This document shows positions 1 to 9,738 of a stretch of DNA of 64,000 bases, one piece after another (positions within the stretch are counted from its first letter, which is position 1; every line of letters begins with the position of its first letter). Made by a program: the position numbers and the translations under genes. Location of the stretch: positions 215,371 to 279,370 of the forward strand of contig JAMLHI010000003.1 of NCBI GenBank assembly GCA_023957235.1. The letters are read 5' to 3'. The notes under the pieces were generated by a model. It made no database searches and was not told where the DNA came from. It saw only the letters and a program-made list of their open reading frames with translations. This DNA is from Chitinophagales bacterium. Its GTDB lineage: Bacteria; Bacteroidota; Bacteroidia; Chitinophagales; JADIYW01.

Positions 1-233
1 TCTTGTTTATGTTTAATTCATTTTCTGCCGCATTGAGTTACTATTATTTCTTATTTAATTTCTTATCAATTGTTCAAACCTATGTTCTGAAAAAATTCTT
101 TATCAATGAAGATAGTTTGAGAGCTGAAATTGAATTTAATAAGAAACAACCAAAGAAGAAATCTGCTTGGCAAAGTAGAATGGAAGATATGATGGAACAG
201 CAAAAGGCTATTCAGGAAAAGAAGAAGAAATAG
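1..233 (+). CDS. yidC: Membrane protein insertase YidC, C-terminal fragment
   Basis: This is the 3' end of a gene that begins before the window. The frame is open from the first bases and stops at 231-233. The visible 76 residues hold the last conserved part of YidC/Oxa1: a MFNSFSAALSYYYF segment equivalent to the MFNSYPAGLSYYYF stretch of the family, the final membrane helix with FNFLSIVQ, and then a lysine-rich cytoplasmic tail ending in a run of lysines. In the family, YidC inserts and folds inner-membrane proteins with or without SecYEG, and the basic tail contacts ribosomes. The length upstream cannot be judged. comEC follows on the same strand after about 58 bases. Identification is confident; only the partial state limits it. 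Confidence 0.9.
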   Translation, partial: LFMFNSFSAALSYYYFLFNFLSIVQTYVLKKFFINEDSLRAEIEFNKKQPKKKSAWQSRMEDMMEQQKAIQEKKKK

Positions 234-291
234 CTAAGTAGTTGCTTTAAAAATATAGTAATATTTGATTATATTGTTCGTAAATGTATTT

Positions 292-2328
292 ATGAGACAA
301 TATGATGAGCTTCCAATGATGAAACCTTTTTTGAGTTTTCTTATTGGAATTTTGATGGCTTATTATTTTGATTTTCCTTTTCATGTATATCTTGTATTAA
401 CATTTGTTTTTTTATTCATCGGCTTGATATTAATGACTTCTTATTTTAAGAAGACAAAATGGATGGCATTATCAGGCTTTTCTATACTACTATCTTTATT
501 GTTTGTAGGAAGCATGAATTATTCCTATAAAAAGAACTATCAGCCGCTCAAGGATGGTTATTATTCATATCAGGGTGTTATATCTAAAGTTATTAGTAGG
601 AATTCAGATTATACAAGATGCTATCTTGATATTATTGATGTCAACAGAGAGCCTATCGCTCATCCTTATACTGTCATAAGCAATATCTCTGATACTTTAA
701 TTTATGCTGGAGATACTATTTGGGCTTCTTCTACTTTAAGACCATTGATGCCTTCCCTTAATCCTGGTCAGTTTGATGTACGTAAATACTATGGATATAA
801 ATATATTTATCAAACTAGTACAATTAAGAAAGGAAATTTCTTTGTTAAACCCTTTAAAGGATTCTTCCATTTTCAACGATGGTGTCAACAGTCTGCAGTA
901 TGGTGTGGTGAAATATTTAGAAAATTTGTTCCAGAAAGGAGCTCTTTGACTTTGCAGGCCTTATTACTTGGGATAAAGAATGAGATATCTCAGGATATGA
1001 TGGAAGTATATATGCAAAGTGGAGTGATGCATGTATTGGCAGTTTCTGGAATGCATGTTGGAATTTTGTATGTCGGTTTATTAACATTACTGCGACCTCT
1101 GTATAGACGTTGGAAATATATAACTTTTATTTCTATATTATTAGTGTGGATATTCTCATTTATTACAGGTGGTGGCCCTGCAATTTTAAGGGCTGCAATA
1201 ATGTTGACTTTTGTTGATATTGGTAAAAAAATCAATAATCAATCTAATCCTGTTAATCTACTTTTAGTTTCTGGATTTATTCTTTTGCTGTTTCAGCCAT
1301 ATTTAGTCTGGGATATAGGTTTTCAGCTCTCATTTGTAGCTATGTTGGGGATTTTTTATTTGATGCGCCCTATTCAAAATTTGTTTTATTTTAATAAAAA
1401 TTGGGTGAAGAATTTTTTGTGGGCACCAACTGCAATGTCAATAAGTGCACAGTTGGCGACTACACCTCTGACTTTTTATTACTTTGGCAATTTTCCCGTA
1501 TATTTTATTTTGACTAATATTTTTATTCTATTACCTATTACATTGGCATTATATGGAGGAATACTTTTATTGTTGACTTCTTTTATCTTTCCGGATAATA
1601 TTAATCTAGCAATAGGAAAAATTTTAGATAATATTATTTTTTATGGATTTGATGGCTTCTTACAATGGATGACCTCTCTTCCAGGTGCTTATGTTAATCA
1701 TATTTATTTGTCTTTTTGGCAAGTTGTTATATTGAGTATGTCTATTTATTTTTTTGGATATTGGCTGTATCATTTGAAAAATGGAAAGTGGCTTATTGGG
1801 AGTATTATGTTTTTATTTATTTCATTTTTGGGTTCATGGATAAGAGAATATAGATTGTCTATACATCCACAGGCTCATATTCTTCATGTTTCTGGCCAAC
1901 ATGCTATTGCAGCTGAAAATTTTATTTGGAGTAATACAATGATAAATGATTCTATTATTCAGAAGAATGGATTTTTTCTGAATGGATATTTAAGAAATAA
2001 TGGTTTTAACAGTTGGAGAATTGGTTTGCCTTCATATGCCAAGGGAGATTCTTGTTTAGTCACCATAGGGAAGTCATCAATTTTTGTTCTTAATCAGAAT
2101 TTGAATAATTTTTCTTCTGAAAATCCACTTGTTGTTGATTATCTAATTTTGGGTAATCAGTTGTATTTAAATACTGATGAACTTCTAAAAAAAATTAATT
2201 TTTCGTGTTTAGTTTTAGATGCTGCTCTTGATTATAAGAAGTATCAGCTTTTTAAAAGACTGTTGACTGAAGCACAAATTCCTTTTTATGACATCAGAGT
2301 TTCAGGGGCATTAAAAATTTCTTTATAA
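292..2328 (+). CDS. comEC: ComEC/Rec2-family competence protein (DNA uptake channel)
   Basis: This polytopic membrane protein of about 678 residues carries the ComEC/Rec2 competence domain. The diagnostic segment VLAVSGMHVGILYVGL lies near residue 255, followed by GGGPAILRAAIM and then a region of many hydrophobic helices. The N-terminal part has two or three membrane segments and a soluble DUF4131-like stretch. The C-terminus is a short degenerate tail rather than a full metallo-beta-lactamase domain, as in many Bacteroidota ComEC proteins. In the family, it forms the inner-membrane channel that brings single-stranded DNA into the cytoplasm. An upstream TTG at 265 is in frame, but ATG 292 (or ATG 316) is more likely. 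The stop overlaps the end of convergent bioA by six bases. Confidence 0.88.
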   Translation: MRQYDELPMMKPFLSFLIGILMAYYFDFPFHVYLVLTFVFLFIGLILMTSYFKKTKWMALSGFSILLSLLFVGSMNYSYKKNYQPLKDGYYSYQGVISKVISRNSDYTRCYLDIIDVNREPIAHPYTVISNISDTLIYAGDTIWASSTLRPLMPSLNPGQFDVRKYYGYKYIYQTSTIKKGNFFVKPFKGFFHFQRWCQQSAVWCGEIFRKFVPERSSLTLQALLLGIKNEISQDMMEVYMQSGVMHVLAVSGMHVGILYVGLLTLLRPLYRRWKYITFISILLVWIFSFITGGGPAILRAAIMLTFVDIGKKINNQSNPVNLLLVSGFILLLFQPYLVWDIGFQLSFVAMLGIFYLMRPIQNLFYFNKNWVKNFLWAPTAMSISAQLATTPLTFYYFGNFPVYFILTNIFILLPITLALYGGILLLLTSFIFPDNINLAIGKILDNIIFYGFDGFLQWMTSLPGAYVNHIYLSFWQVVILSMSIYFFGYWLYHLKNGKWLIGSIMFLFISFLGSWIREYRLSIHPQAHILHVSGQHAIAAENFIWSNTMINDSIIQKNGFFLNGYLRNNGFNSWRIGLPSYAKGDSCLVTIGKSSIFVLNQNLNNFSSENPLVVDYLILGNQLYLNTDELLKKINFSCLVLDAALDYKKYQLFKRLLTEAQIPFYDIRVSGALKISL

Positions 2329-3594
2329 AACTTTTAAGGTTTCTAAAATAATAGCATAGACTTTATCAAGTTCTTCATTTGTGATACAATACGGAGGAAT
2401 GAGATAAATGGTGTTACCAAGTGGTCTTAATAGCACCCCCTTTTTGAGAAAAGCATAATAATATTGATCTCTTTTCGAATTAAAATATCCTGTAGGCTCA
2501 TTGTTTTTGATATCAAATGCTAAAATGGTTCCTGTTTGCCTAGCATTTTTTACTTTGGGGTGGTTTTGAAGTTGATATAAAAATGCTTGATGTTTATAGA
2601 CAATACGTATTATCTCATCAATATAACCTGGTTGTTTAAAGATCTCCAAGGATGCAAGTCCAGCTGTACAAGCTAGTGGATTGGCAGTATAGGAATGTCC
2701 ATGATAGAATGTTTTTAATGGATCTTTTTGCAAATAAGCATGATAAATTTTAGAAGTGCATGATGTTGCCCCAAGTGCCATATAACCGCCTGTTATTCCT
2801 TTAGAAAGACAAAAGATATCTGGAGCTTCATCTAAATGGTCACAGGCAAACATCGCGCCTGTACGTCCAAAACCTGTCATCACTTCATCAGCTATTGTAA
2901 TGATATTTAATTGTTTGCAATGACGAATAATTTTTTCTAATAATTCTGCTTCATACATCAGCATACCTGCCCATCCTTGTACAAGTGGTTCGAAAATAAA
3001 ACCTGCTATATCATATTGTTGATGGATATGAGTGATTTTTTCTACTATATGTTGGATATTATCACTAGTGGGAGTCGGAATATGGATAACATTAAATGCA
3101 GGCTTTCCATAAGGGTCGTTGAATGGGCTATCTGCACCGACTGCCATGGACCCAAATGTGTCACCATGATAACTGTTTTCAAATGCAATAAAACTAAGTT
3201 TTTTTTGACCTATGTTATACCAATATTGCATAGTTATCTTGATGGCTACTTCTACTGCGGTCGAACCATTATCTGAATAAAATATTTTAGACTGGTTTTC
3301 TGGTAATAGTTTTAAGATCTCTTCTGCTAGTTCAATTGCGGGTTGATGTGTAAACCCAGCAAATATCACATGTTCTAGAAGGTCTAATTGTTCTTTTAGT
3401 CTTTCATTAATATGAGGATGGGCGTGTCCATGCAGATTGACCCACCATGATGAAACAGCGTCTATATATTCATTGCCTTGATCATCATAAAGATAAATTC
3501 CCTTTCCTCTAACTATATTAATATTATATTCTTCTTTCCATTGAGGAGTACAAGGATGCCATATTGCTGTTTTGTCGCGCTTATTCCACTCCAT
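2323..3594 (-). CDS. bioA: Adenosylmethionine-8-amino-7-oxononanoate aminotransferase (DAPA synthase)
   Basis: A class III PLP aminotransferase of 423 residues. It converts 7-keto-8-aminopelargonate to 7,8-diaminopelargonate using S-adenosylmethionine, the third step of biotin ring assembly. It has the BioA N-terminal signature IWHPCTPQ, the VSSWWVNLHGHAHP motif (residues 47-60) typical of BioA rather than of ornithine aminotransferases, the SYHGDT loop, ADEVMTGFGRTG with Asp236, and FCLSKGITGG with the PLP lysine at about 265. Length is normal. It is the last gene of bioB-bioF-bioD-bioA, and its start overlaps the end of bioD by 14 bases, which suggests translational coupling. Its end overlaps comEC on the other strand. 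Confidence 0.95.
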   Translation of the reverse strand: MEWNKRDKTAIWHPCTPQWKEEYNINIVRGKGIYLYDDQGNEYIDAVSSWWVNLHGHAHPHINERLKEQLDLLEHVIFAGFTHQPAIELAEEILKLLPENQSKIFYSDNGSTAVEVAIKITMQYWYNIGQKKLSFIAFENSYHGDTFGSMAVGADSPFNDPYGKPAFNVIHIPTPTSDNIQHIVEKITHIHQQYDIAGFIFEPLVQGWAGMLMYEAELLEKIIRHCKQLNIITIADEVMTGFGRTGAMFACDHLDEAPDIFCLSKGITGGYMALGATSCTSKIYHAYLQKDPLKTFYHGHSYTANPLACTAGLASLEIFKQPGYIDEIIRIVYKHQAFLYQLQNHPKVKNARQTGTILAFDIKNNEPTGYFNSKRDQYYYAFLKKGVLLRPLGNTIYLIPPYCITNEELDKVYAIILETLKVL

Positions 3595-4222
3595 ATTTTT
3601 TTAAGTTAATTTTTAATTCAGATGCCAATGATTGTATGTCTTCTATTGTAATTTCTTGTAATTCAGGTATTTGCAATAGAAGAGGTAGTTGTGTGTATTG
3701 CTGTATCCAATTGTTAGTGTCTGGAAGTTCCTCTCCATTGGCAATAAAACCAATGATAGGGATATTCCTTCTTTTTAAGGCTTCAATACTCAATAAAGTA
3801 TGGTTGATATTTCCTAAATATTGTCTAACAATCAAAATGACTGGAATATTCCAATATTGAATTAAATCTATAAAAAGTTGGGTGTCATTAAGAGGAACCA
3901 TGATGCCACCAGCAGTTTCAATAATTAAATTTTGTTGAATATTGTCAGGCAACTTCAATTGTGGTATTGTTATCTCTACTTGATCAATTTTTGCAGCAAT
4001 ATGAGGAGATAATGGTTCCTGAAGTAAAAATATCTCAGGGAGAATATGTTTGTCAGTCCATTTAGCGATGCATGAACTATCTCTATCCCCTTTGCCATTT
4101 AAATAACCAGATTGAATAGGCTTCCAATAGATAGCGTTGATAGCAGTGCATACAATTGCCGAAGCAAGTGTTTTTCCAACTTCTGTACCTATACCTACTA
4201 TAGCTATTTTATGCGGTTTCAT
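3581..4222 (-). CDS. bioD: ATP-dependent dethiobiotin synthetase
   Basis: A 213-residue P-loop enzyme that closes the ureido ring of dethiobiotin from diaminopelargonate, CO2 and ATP. The N-terminus contains the modified Walker A GIGTEVGKT (Lys17), matching the BioD pattern GTDTxVGKT. IYWKPIQSG follows, as in the family, and ETAGGIMVPL is the second conserved substrate/nucleotide segment. NIPVILIVRQYLGNINHTLLS matches the later BioD core. The gene overlaps bioF at its start and bioA at its end by 14 bases each, so it sits inside one polycistronic unit. Length and motif set are normal. Confidence 0.94.
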   Translation of the reverse strand: MKPHKIAIVGIGTEVGKTLASAIVCTAINAIYWKPIQSGYLNGKGDRDSSCIAKWTDKHILPEIFLLQEPLSPHIAAKIDQVEITIPQLKLPDNIQQNLIIETAGGIMVPLNDTQLFIDLIQYWNIPVILIVRQYLGNINHTLLSIEALKRRNIPIIGFIANGEELPDTNNWIQQYTQLPLLLQIPELQEITIEDIQSLASELKINLKKYGVE

Positions 4223-5351
4223 TTTCTTTTTTCAGAGTATCTATCAATAATTGAATTTCATTAGTAGTGTTATGGCTGTGTAGGATAATTCGTAATTGTT
4301 CTTCTCCTTTTGGAATAGTTGGTGAAATAATTGCCTGAATAGCCATTCCATAATTTTGAAATTTTTGGGCTAATAGCTTGACGTTTTGTTCACCGGGAAC
4401 GATTAAAGAAAATATTGGCCCATCTCCTTTCAGATTTTTTATCCCAATTGTTCTTTGTTTGAAATAATGTATATGCTGATGAAGTTGTTTAGCTGCATGA
4501 GAATATTTGATTAAAAAATGGTGGGCAAGTTGGATATGATAAATGTCAATAGGAGGAAGGGCAGTAGTATAAATAAAATTTTTAGAGAAATTGATGAGAT
4601 ATTCTTTTGTCATTTGGCTACAAAGTACTGCAGCACCATGTGCACCTATTGCTTTTCCAAATGTAACTACTCTTGCGAAAATATCTTTATTTGTTTTTGT
4701 TTCATTGCAAAGCCCTCTACCATTCTCTCCAAAACAACCTACTGCATGTGCCTCATCTACAATAATTTGAATATTGTATTTTTTGCATAATTGAATATAT
4801 TGTTCTAAAGGTGCCTTGTCTCCATTCATGGAATAATAGCTTTCACATATCATCCAAGAAATGTTATCTAAAGAAGAATGTTGAATTTTATGTTCTAAAT
4901 CATTGACATCATTATGTTTAAAAGAAATCTTTTGAGCCCCTGATAGTTTCAGGCCTTGATGCATAGAAGCATGAATAGCCTCGTCATAAAATACTATATC
5001 TTCAGGTCTGATTAATGTAGAAAGAAGTCCAACATTAGCATCAAAACCTGAATTATATAATAATGCAGCTTCACTTTGATAAAACTCAGCTAGAAAATCT
5101 TCTGTTTGTTCGTGTATGACTGAATTTCCACTAAGAAGCCTAGAGCCAGATGCTCCTAAATTTATTACATTATATTCAGTAAGTTTCTGCTTTATCCATG
5201 CAGATTTTGTAAGTCCTAAATAGTCATTTGATCTGAAGTCAATCAAAGTATCTAATATAGTGAGCTGTCTATATCTGTTGTTATTTTTTCTATGATTTAA
5301 TGCTTCTGATATTCTTTCTTGAATATTATCAAGCTTAACTAAGGATTTCAT
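4209..5351 (-). CDS. bioF: 8-amino-7-oxononanoate synthase
   Basis: An alpha-oxoamine synthase of 380 residues that condenses pimeloyl thioester with alanine to give 8-amino-7-oxononanoate, the first step of biotin ring assembly. Seen in the sequence: FRSNDYLGL near residue 40, [12 protein letters not shown] near 66-76, [11 protein letters not shown] with Asp199 and His202 for PLP binding, and the PLP lysine in [13 protein letters not shown] at about 233. The lysine context is TFGKA rather than the common TLSKA, as in a subset of Bacteroidota enzymes. It overlaps bioB by 17 bases and bioD by 14. The biotin context separates it from the paralogous 2-amino-3-ketobutyrate CoA ligase and serine palmitoyltransferase. 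Confidence 0.93.
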   Translation of the reverse strand: MKSLVKLDNIQERISEALNHRKNNNRYRQLTILDTLIDFRSNDYLGLTKSAWIKQKLTEYNVINLGASGSRLLSGNSVIHEQTEDFLAEFYQSEAALLYNSGFDANVGLLSTLIRPEDIVFYDEAIHASMHQGLKLSGAQKISFKHNDVNDLEHKIQHSSLDNISWMICESYYSMNGDKAPLEQYIQLCKKYNIQIIVDEAHAVGCFGENGRGLCNETKTNKDIFARVVTFGKAIGAHGAAVLCSQMTKEYLINFSKNFIYTTALPPIDIYHIQLAHHFLIKYSHAAKQLHQHIHYFKQRTIGIKNLKGDGPIFSLIVPGEQNVKLLAQKFQNYGMAIQAIISPTIPKGEEQLRIILHSHNTTNEIQLLIDTLKKENETA

Positions 5352-6327
5352 TTGCTTCTACTCCTTCTGTTTTGAAGGACTCTCTTGGTTGCAGTCCTAA
5401 AAGTTCGAACATAGCCATGTCGTCAGAATGTTCTGGATTAGGAGTGGTTAATAATTTGTCTCCCGCAAAGATTGAATTAGCTCCTGCCATAAAGCAAAAT
5501 GCCTGTTCAGATATTGGCATCTCTAATCTCCCTGCAGATAATCTTACCATCGCTAGAGGCATTAGAATTCTTGCAGTTGCTACCATTCTGACCATTTCAA
5601 AAACAGGAACACGTTCTCTTCCTTCTAAAACGGTACCTTCTACTGCTACCAATGCGTTGACAGGTACTGATTCAGGGTGGTGTGGCAATGTTGCCAATGT
5701 ATGTAACATTCCTATTCTGTCTTCATGGCTTTCACCTAAACCAATAATTCCTCCACTACATACTCTTATTCCGGCTTTCTGCACATGACTAATGGTTTTT
5801 AATCTGTCATCATAGGTTCGGGTAGTGATAATTTGATCATAATATTCCTCTGATGTGTCTAGATTATGATTGTAAGCATAAATACCTGCCTCTTTCAATT
5901 GATATGCCTGCTCTTCTGTCAACATTCCCATTGTACAACAGACTTCCATACCCATATCATTGACACCTTTCACCATTTGAAGAACCTTGTCAAAATCTCT
6001 GTTATTGCGTAATTCTCTCCAAGCAGCACCCATACAGAATCTAGTTGAACCATTGTCTTTAGCTTCTTGAGCTTTTGTAAGTACTGAATTGACATCCAAT
6101 AATTTGTGGATATTAATATCTGTATTGTATCTAGCTGATTGCGAACAATAAGAACAGTCTTCAGTACAGCCTCCTGTTTTTACAGATAATAATGTACAGA
6201 CTTGTACTTCGCTTGGTGTATGATATTTTCGGTGAATTGTTGCGGCACGATAAACCAACTCTAATAACGGCATATTATAAATCTCTGCAACTTCTTCTTT
6301 TTTCCAATCATTGCGAATATCAAACAT
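5335..6327 (-). CDS. bioB: Biotin synthase (radical SAM)
   Basis: A radical SAM enzyme of 330 residues that inserts sulfur into dethiobiotin to make biotin. The [4Fe-4S] motif is [13 protein letters not shown] with Cys54, Cys58 and Cys61. [37 protein letters not shown] and the [17 protein letters not shown] segment all follow the BioB order. The C-terminal part carries the [15 protein letters not shown] region found in many BioB proteins. It is the first gene of the operon. The 149 bases upstream are free of genes and contain a small perfect palindrome (6342-6354) that could be an operator. Confidence 0.96.
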   Translation of the reverse strand: MFDIRNDWKKEEVAEIYNMPLLELVYRAATIHRKYHTPSEVQVCTLLSVKTGGCTEDCSYCSQSARYNTDINIHKLLDVNSVLTKAQEAKDNGSTRFCMGAAWRELRNNRDFDKVLQMVKGVNDMGMEVCCTMGMLTEEQAYQLKEAGIYAYNHNLDTSEEYYDQIITTRTYDDRLKTISHVQKAGIRVCSGGIIGLGESHEDRIGMLHTLATLPHHPESVPVNALVAVEGTVLEGRERVPVFEMVRMVATARILMPLAMVRLSAGRLEMPISEQAFCFMAGANSIFAGDKLLTTPNPEHSDDMAMFELLGLQPRESFKTEGVEANEILS

Positions 6328-6341
6328 GAATTGTAATTTTC

Positions 6342-6354
6342 AACTAATTTAGTT
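6342..6354. promoter_or_regulatory. Palindrome upstream of bioB, possible operator
   Basis: AACTAA-T-TTAGTT is a perfect 6-bp inverted repeat with a one-base centre, 15 bases upstream of the bioB start. Its position fits a repressor site or 5' leader hairpin. It does not match the BirA half-sites I know, and AT-rich DNA yields such repeats by chance, so the assignment is weak. Confidence 0.2.
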
Positions 6355-6476
6355 TTTTAATATTGAAAATCAAATTTGAATCAAGACCCAAAGGTTAAAA
6401 ATTAAACTTTATTTTTAGTTTGCTATCAAATTGGATGAAAAGGCACACTTTTTTACAGAGATGATTGATGAAGAAA

Positions 6477-6887
6477 CTAGGAAATAATTGAAATAATTAT
6501 TTTTCTATTTCTTGCTCTATTTCTAAATTCACACAAATATATTCCTTGCCATTCTCCAAGAGCAAGTCGTCCATTGATTATTGGAATATTGACTGAACTT
6601 CCACAAAATACGCTTTTTATATGTGCAGGCATATCATCTAAACCTTCTACTGTATGAGCGTATGGTAATCCCTTCTCTGGAACTAAATGATTGAAAATCA
6701 TTTCAAAATCATCTAATACTGTCTGGTCGGCATTTTCGTTAATACAGATTCCTGCAGATGTATGCTGGATAAAAACCTGTAAAATGCCATTTTGGGGTAA
6801 TTCAGGAATATTTTTCAATATTTCTGCCGTTATCAGATGAAAACCTCTTGAATATTGAGGTAAAGTGAGAGGGAAATGTTTCACCAT
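6477..6887 (-). CDS. YjbQ family protein (UPF0047, secondary thiamine-phosphate synthase type)
   Basis: A compact protein of 136 residues of the YjbQ/UPF0047 family (COG0432). Seen: the IQHTSAGICINENADQTVL block near residues 45-63, the HTVEGLDDMPAHIKS block near 78-92, and the closing GEWQGIYLCEFRNRARNRKI segment. Conserved His, Asp and Glu residues of the family's proposed metal/active site are present. Family members have weak thiamine phosphate synthase activity, but their physiological role is not settled. It stands alone between bioB and a flippase gene, all on the minus strand. Length is typical for the family. Confidence 0.9.
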   Translation of the reverse strand: MVKHFPLTLPQYSRGFHLITAEILKNIPELPQNGILQVFIQHTSAGICINENADQTVLDDFEMIFNHLVPEKGLPYAHTVEGLDDMPAHIKSVFCGSSVNIPIINGRLALGEWQGIYLCEFRNRARNRKIIISIIS

Positions 6888-6964
6888 ATTTACAAATTAG
6901 ATAAAGATACAAGTACTTATGCTTTCCTTGCCACCAGTGAGCATAAACCAATGTTGTAATATTG

Positions 6965-8395
6965 CTAATTAATTTTTAAGAACAAAGTGTCTTTTGTTAT
7001 GATTTTAAAAAGTAATGCAGAAATTAAACTGAGCATTCCGCTAATGAATAGTGCAAATATCCACAATATCTCTGTCTGATAAATCAATTTATTGATTGCA
7101 TATACAGTGATAATAAATAAGAGAACTCTGAAAATTAAAGAGAAATTCAAATGAATTTTAAATAAGGCAACAATAGCTATTGAATAGATGATGAGCATTA
7201 GTATTTGTGTTGCAAAAGTAGCATAAGCTGCTCCTAAGGCTCCATTTTGGGGAATGAGAATATAGTTTAATCCAATATTTAATAGGCTAGCAATGAATAA
7301 GCTAGGTATCATGATGCGAAAAGATTTTTTTACTGTCAGCAAAGGGCCAAATACATATAATAAACCTACTGGAACAAAATTGAACAACAAAATGGTGAAA
7401 ATTGAGCTGCTATATTGGGGTGCATCTTTGTATAAAGTACTGATGATTTCTTTGGAATAAAATGCACCTCCTAATACAATAGGAACAATGATGACTAGCA
7501 TGATATTAAATCCTTGTAAGATGATTTTCCGAACTTGATCTATCTGACTAATTTTGTTTGCAAAAATCGGTAATAAAATTCCAGCAATGATATATCCAAT
7601 ATTATTCACTGACTCCATGATTCGATAGCTTTGCGCATAAATACCGGCTTCATAGGCTCCTTTTGTGCCAAGCATTTTTTCTATCATTACTGTGTCTATC
7701 CTATAATATACTGTCATCAAAAAATAAATAATAGCAAATGGAATAGTGGAAACAATAATTCTTTTAAATAATTTTTTATCAAATCTCCAATAAAATTGAG
7801 TGCTCAGCTGAAGACTGAAATAAATACAGACGAAAGTAGTGACAGTTAGAGAAATGGTCTGTATCCATACAAAATTTGAAATATTCAACTCAATCATCTT
7901 AGGATGGGGTAATATCATGATGGAACAGCCAATGATCATCAGAAATTTATCTAAAGAAGATAATATGGCATCTTTGATGAATAATTTGTGAGCATTGATA
8001 TTTGCTCGTAGAAATATATTGAAGGATAGTAAAATCTGGTTGAGAACCAACCATGGGAAAAAATCATATTGAATATATCCTAATGCAGCAGCAGCAGTTA
8101 TAGAGAGAAGCAAATAGATGACAGTCATTAGCAGTTTGGAGCTTAATAAAGCTGGAAATAATTTTCCAAATTGACTGTTATCTAGTGAAATTTCTGTCTG
8201 AGTATAATTCTGTAATCCAAAATCTAAAAAAATTTGAAAAAGATAAGTAAAATTGAATACAGCAAAATATAAACCATATTCATGACTTCCTAATTCATTT
8301 TGTACAGTTCTGTCAATACCAAATATCCATATTGGTTTGATTATAAAATTAACTAAAAGTGCAAAGAAAGTATTGAATAGGAAAGATTGTCTCAT
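6965..8395 (-). CDS. Polysaccharide biosynthesis / flippase-like membrane protein
   Basis: A 476-residue integral membrane protein with about 12-14 hydrophobic segments and few charged loops. The N-terminal FNFTYLFQIFLDFGLQNYTQTEI resembles the start of the Wzx/MurJ-MATE (MVF) superfamily, which flips lipid-linked oligosaccharides across the inner membrane. The segment RIDTVMIEKMLGTKGAYEAGIYAQSYRI is also typical of Wzx-like proteins, and paired C-terminal helices end the protein. The gene starts 11 bases after the aminotransferase gene and is likely co-transcribed with it. No glycosyltransferases lie nearby, so the substrate cannot be named. Confidence 0.75.
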   Translation of the reverse strand: MRQSFLFNTFFALLVNFIIKPIWIFGIDRTVQNELGSHEYGLYFAVFNFTYLFQIFLDFGLQNYTQTEISLDNSQFGKLFPALLSSKLLMTVIYLLLSITAAAALGYIQYDFFPWLVLNQILLSFNIFLRANINAHKLFIKDAILSSLDKFLMIIGCSIMILPHPKMIELNISNFVWIQTISLTVTTFVCIYFSLQLSTQFYWRFDKKLFKRIIVSTIPFAIIYFLMTVYYRIDTVMIEKMLGTKGAYEAGIYAQSYRIMESVNNIGYIIAGILLPIFANKISQIDQVRKIILQGFNIMLVIIVPIVLGGAFYSKEIISTLYKDAPQYSSSIFTILLFNFVPVGLLYVFGPLLTVKKSFRIMIPSLFIASLLNIGLNYILIPQNGALGAAYATFATQILMLIIYSIAIVALFKIHLNFSLIFRVLLFIITVYAINKLIYQTEILWIFALFISGMLSLISALLFKIITKDTLFLKIN

Positions 8396-8406
8396 ACTCT
8401 TAATAT

Positions 8407-9597
8407 TTATTTATATACTTCATCTAATGCAGATATGATAATGTCACAAGCATATTCAATTTCACTTTCCGTGATGATTAATGGAGGAGCTATTCGCATT
8501 GCTCTGGATTCAAATAGAAACCAATCGGTCAATAATCCTTTCTGAATGCAAGATTGAATGACTTTTTGAAGGTTTTCAAAATTATCTAAATGAACTGCAA
8601 TCATCAGCCCTTTATGAGTGATTTTTTGAATTGCAGGATGTATTAATTTTCTTACAAATAAATTTCCTTTAGTTTTTACTTCCTGAATATATTTTTCACG
8701 AAGTAACACTTGTAGATTTGCTAGTGCAGCAGCACAGCTCACAGGATGTCCTCCGAATGTAGTGATATGTCCCAATATTGGATTAAAAGATAGTGATGAC
8801 ATAATTTCAGAAGAAGAAATAAATGCGCCTAATGGCATACCTCCCCCAAAGCTTTTGGCTAGTAATAAGATATCGGGAACAATTTCTAATTGTTCAAATG
8901 CAAACATTGTTCCTGTGCGCCCCATGCCAGTTTGAATTTCATCCAAAACCAATAAAGTCCCTGTTTGACTACATTTTTTTCTTAATGCTTGCATAAAATC
9001 ATTGCTGGGAACAGTGACACCACTCTCTGCTTGAACCGGGTCAATGAAAACAGCAGCAGTCTGAGAGTTTATCAGCTCTAAATCATCAATATGATTATAT
9101 CTCAAATGTCGGACTCCGGGGAGAAGTGGTCTGAATTTATTCCTCCAGTATTCATCTCCCAATAAACTTAAAGCACCTTGGGTACTACCGTGATATGCAT
9201 GGTGAAAACCAATAATTTCAGGTCTTCCAGTATATCTTTTAGCCAGTTTCATTGCTCCTTCAACTGCTTCTGCTCCTGAGTTGGTATAATATACTTGTTG
9301 AAGTGTACTAGGTAAAATACTCGCCAGTAGTTGTGCCAATTTCACTTGAGGAGACATCAGTAACTCGCCATAAACCAAAGTATGCATATAGTTCTGTGCT
9401 TGTAATTGTACGGCTTTTACAATTTCTGGATGACAATGACCTAAATTACTTACACTTATACCTGCAATTAAGTCCATCCATTTTTCTTCATTTTTGCCAT
9501 AAAGCCATAAACCTGAAGCACTTTCTATTTCCAATAAGAGAGGAGAATCGCTTGTCTGTGCGATATGTTGAAGAAATAATTGTCTTTCAGATTGCAT
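8407..9597 (-). CDS. Class III aminotransferase, ornithine/acetylornithine type
   Basis: A PLP aminotransferase of 396 residues. Motifs seen: DLIAGISVSNLGHCHPE near 42-58, YTNSGAEAVEGAMKLA near 104-119, the HHAYHGST loop, VLDEIQTGMGRTG with Asp219, and the PLP lysine in LLAKSFGGGMPLG at about 248. These place it in the omega/acetylornithine aminotransferase group rather than BioA, whose tryptophan-rich motif it lacks. The exact substrate is not determined. No arginine or lysine biosynthetic genes are adjacent; instead the flippase gene follows after 11 bases. A stand-alone aminotransferase of this type is common in Bacteroidota. Confidence 0.82.
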   Translation of the reverse strand: MQSERQLFLQHIAQTSDSPLLLEIESASGLWLYGKNEEKWMDLIAGISVSNLGHCHPEIVKAVQLQAQNYMHTLVYGELLMSPQVKLAQLLASILPSTLQQVYYTNSGAEAVEGAMKLAKRYTGRPEIIGFHHAYHGSTQGALSLLGDEYWRNKFRPLLPGVRHLRYNHIDDLELINSQTAAVFIDPVQAESGVTVPSNDFMQALRKKCSQTGTLLVLDEIQTGMGRTGTMFAFEQLEIVPDILLLAKSFGGGMPLGAFISSSEIMSSLSFNPILGHITTFGGHPVSCAAALANLQVLLREKYIQEVKTKGNLFVRKLIHPAIQKITHKGLMIAVHLDNFENLQKVIQSCIQKGLLTDWFLFESRAMRIAPPLIITESEIEYACDIIISALDEVYK

Positions 9598-9688
9598 ATT
9601 GCGAATATAATTCTAATGCTTGTGAAATTTTGAAATTTGACGGATAGAGTTTCGGATTCTTTGCGTATAATTAATTTTATTATACAAC

Positions 9689-9721
9689 AAAAAAAGGTCG
9701 CAAATAATGCGACCTTTTTTT
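9689..9721 (-). terminator. Bidirectional intrinsic terminator after the thiolase gene
   Basis: A perfect 14-bp inverted repeat: seven A, GGTCGCA, a five-base loop (9703-9707), TGCGACC, seven T. It lies 17 bases beyond the stop of the thiolase gene on the minus strand and has a T tract on either strand, so it can end transcription both ways. Confidence 0.9.
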
Positions 9722-9738
9722 GTATAATAGGATTTGAA

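Noticed and set aside
5372..5788. Long plus-strand open frame opposite bioB
   Set aside because: It mirrors the coding frame of a clear bioB gene; the translation has no motif and no start context.
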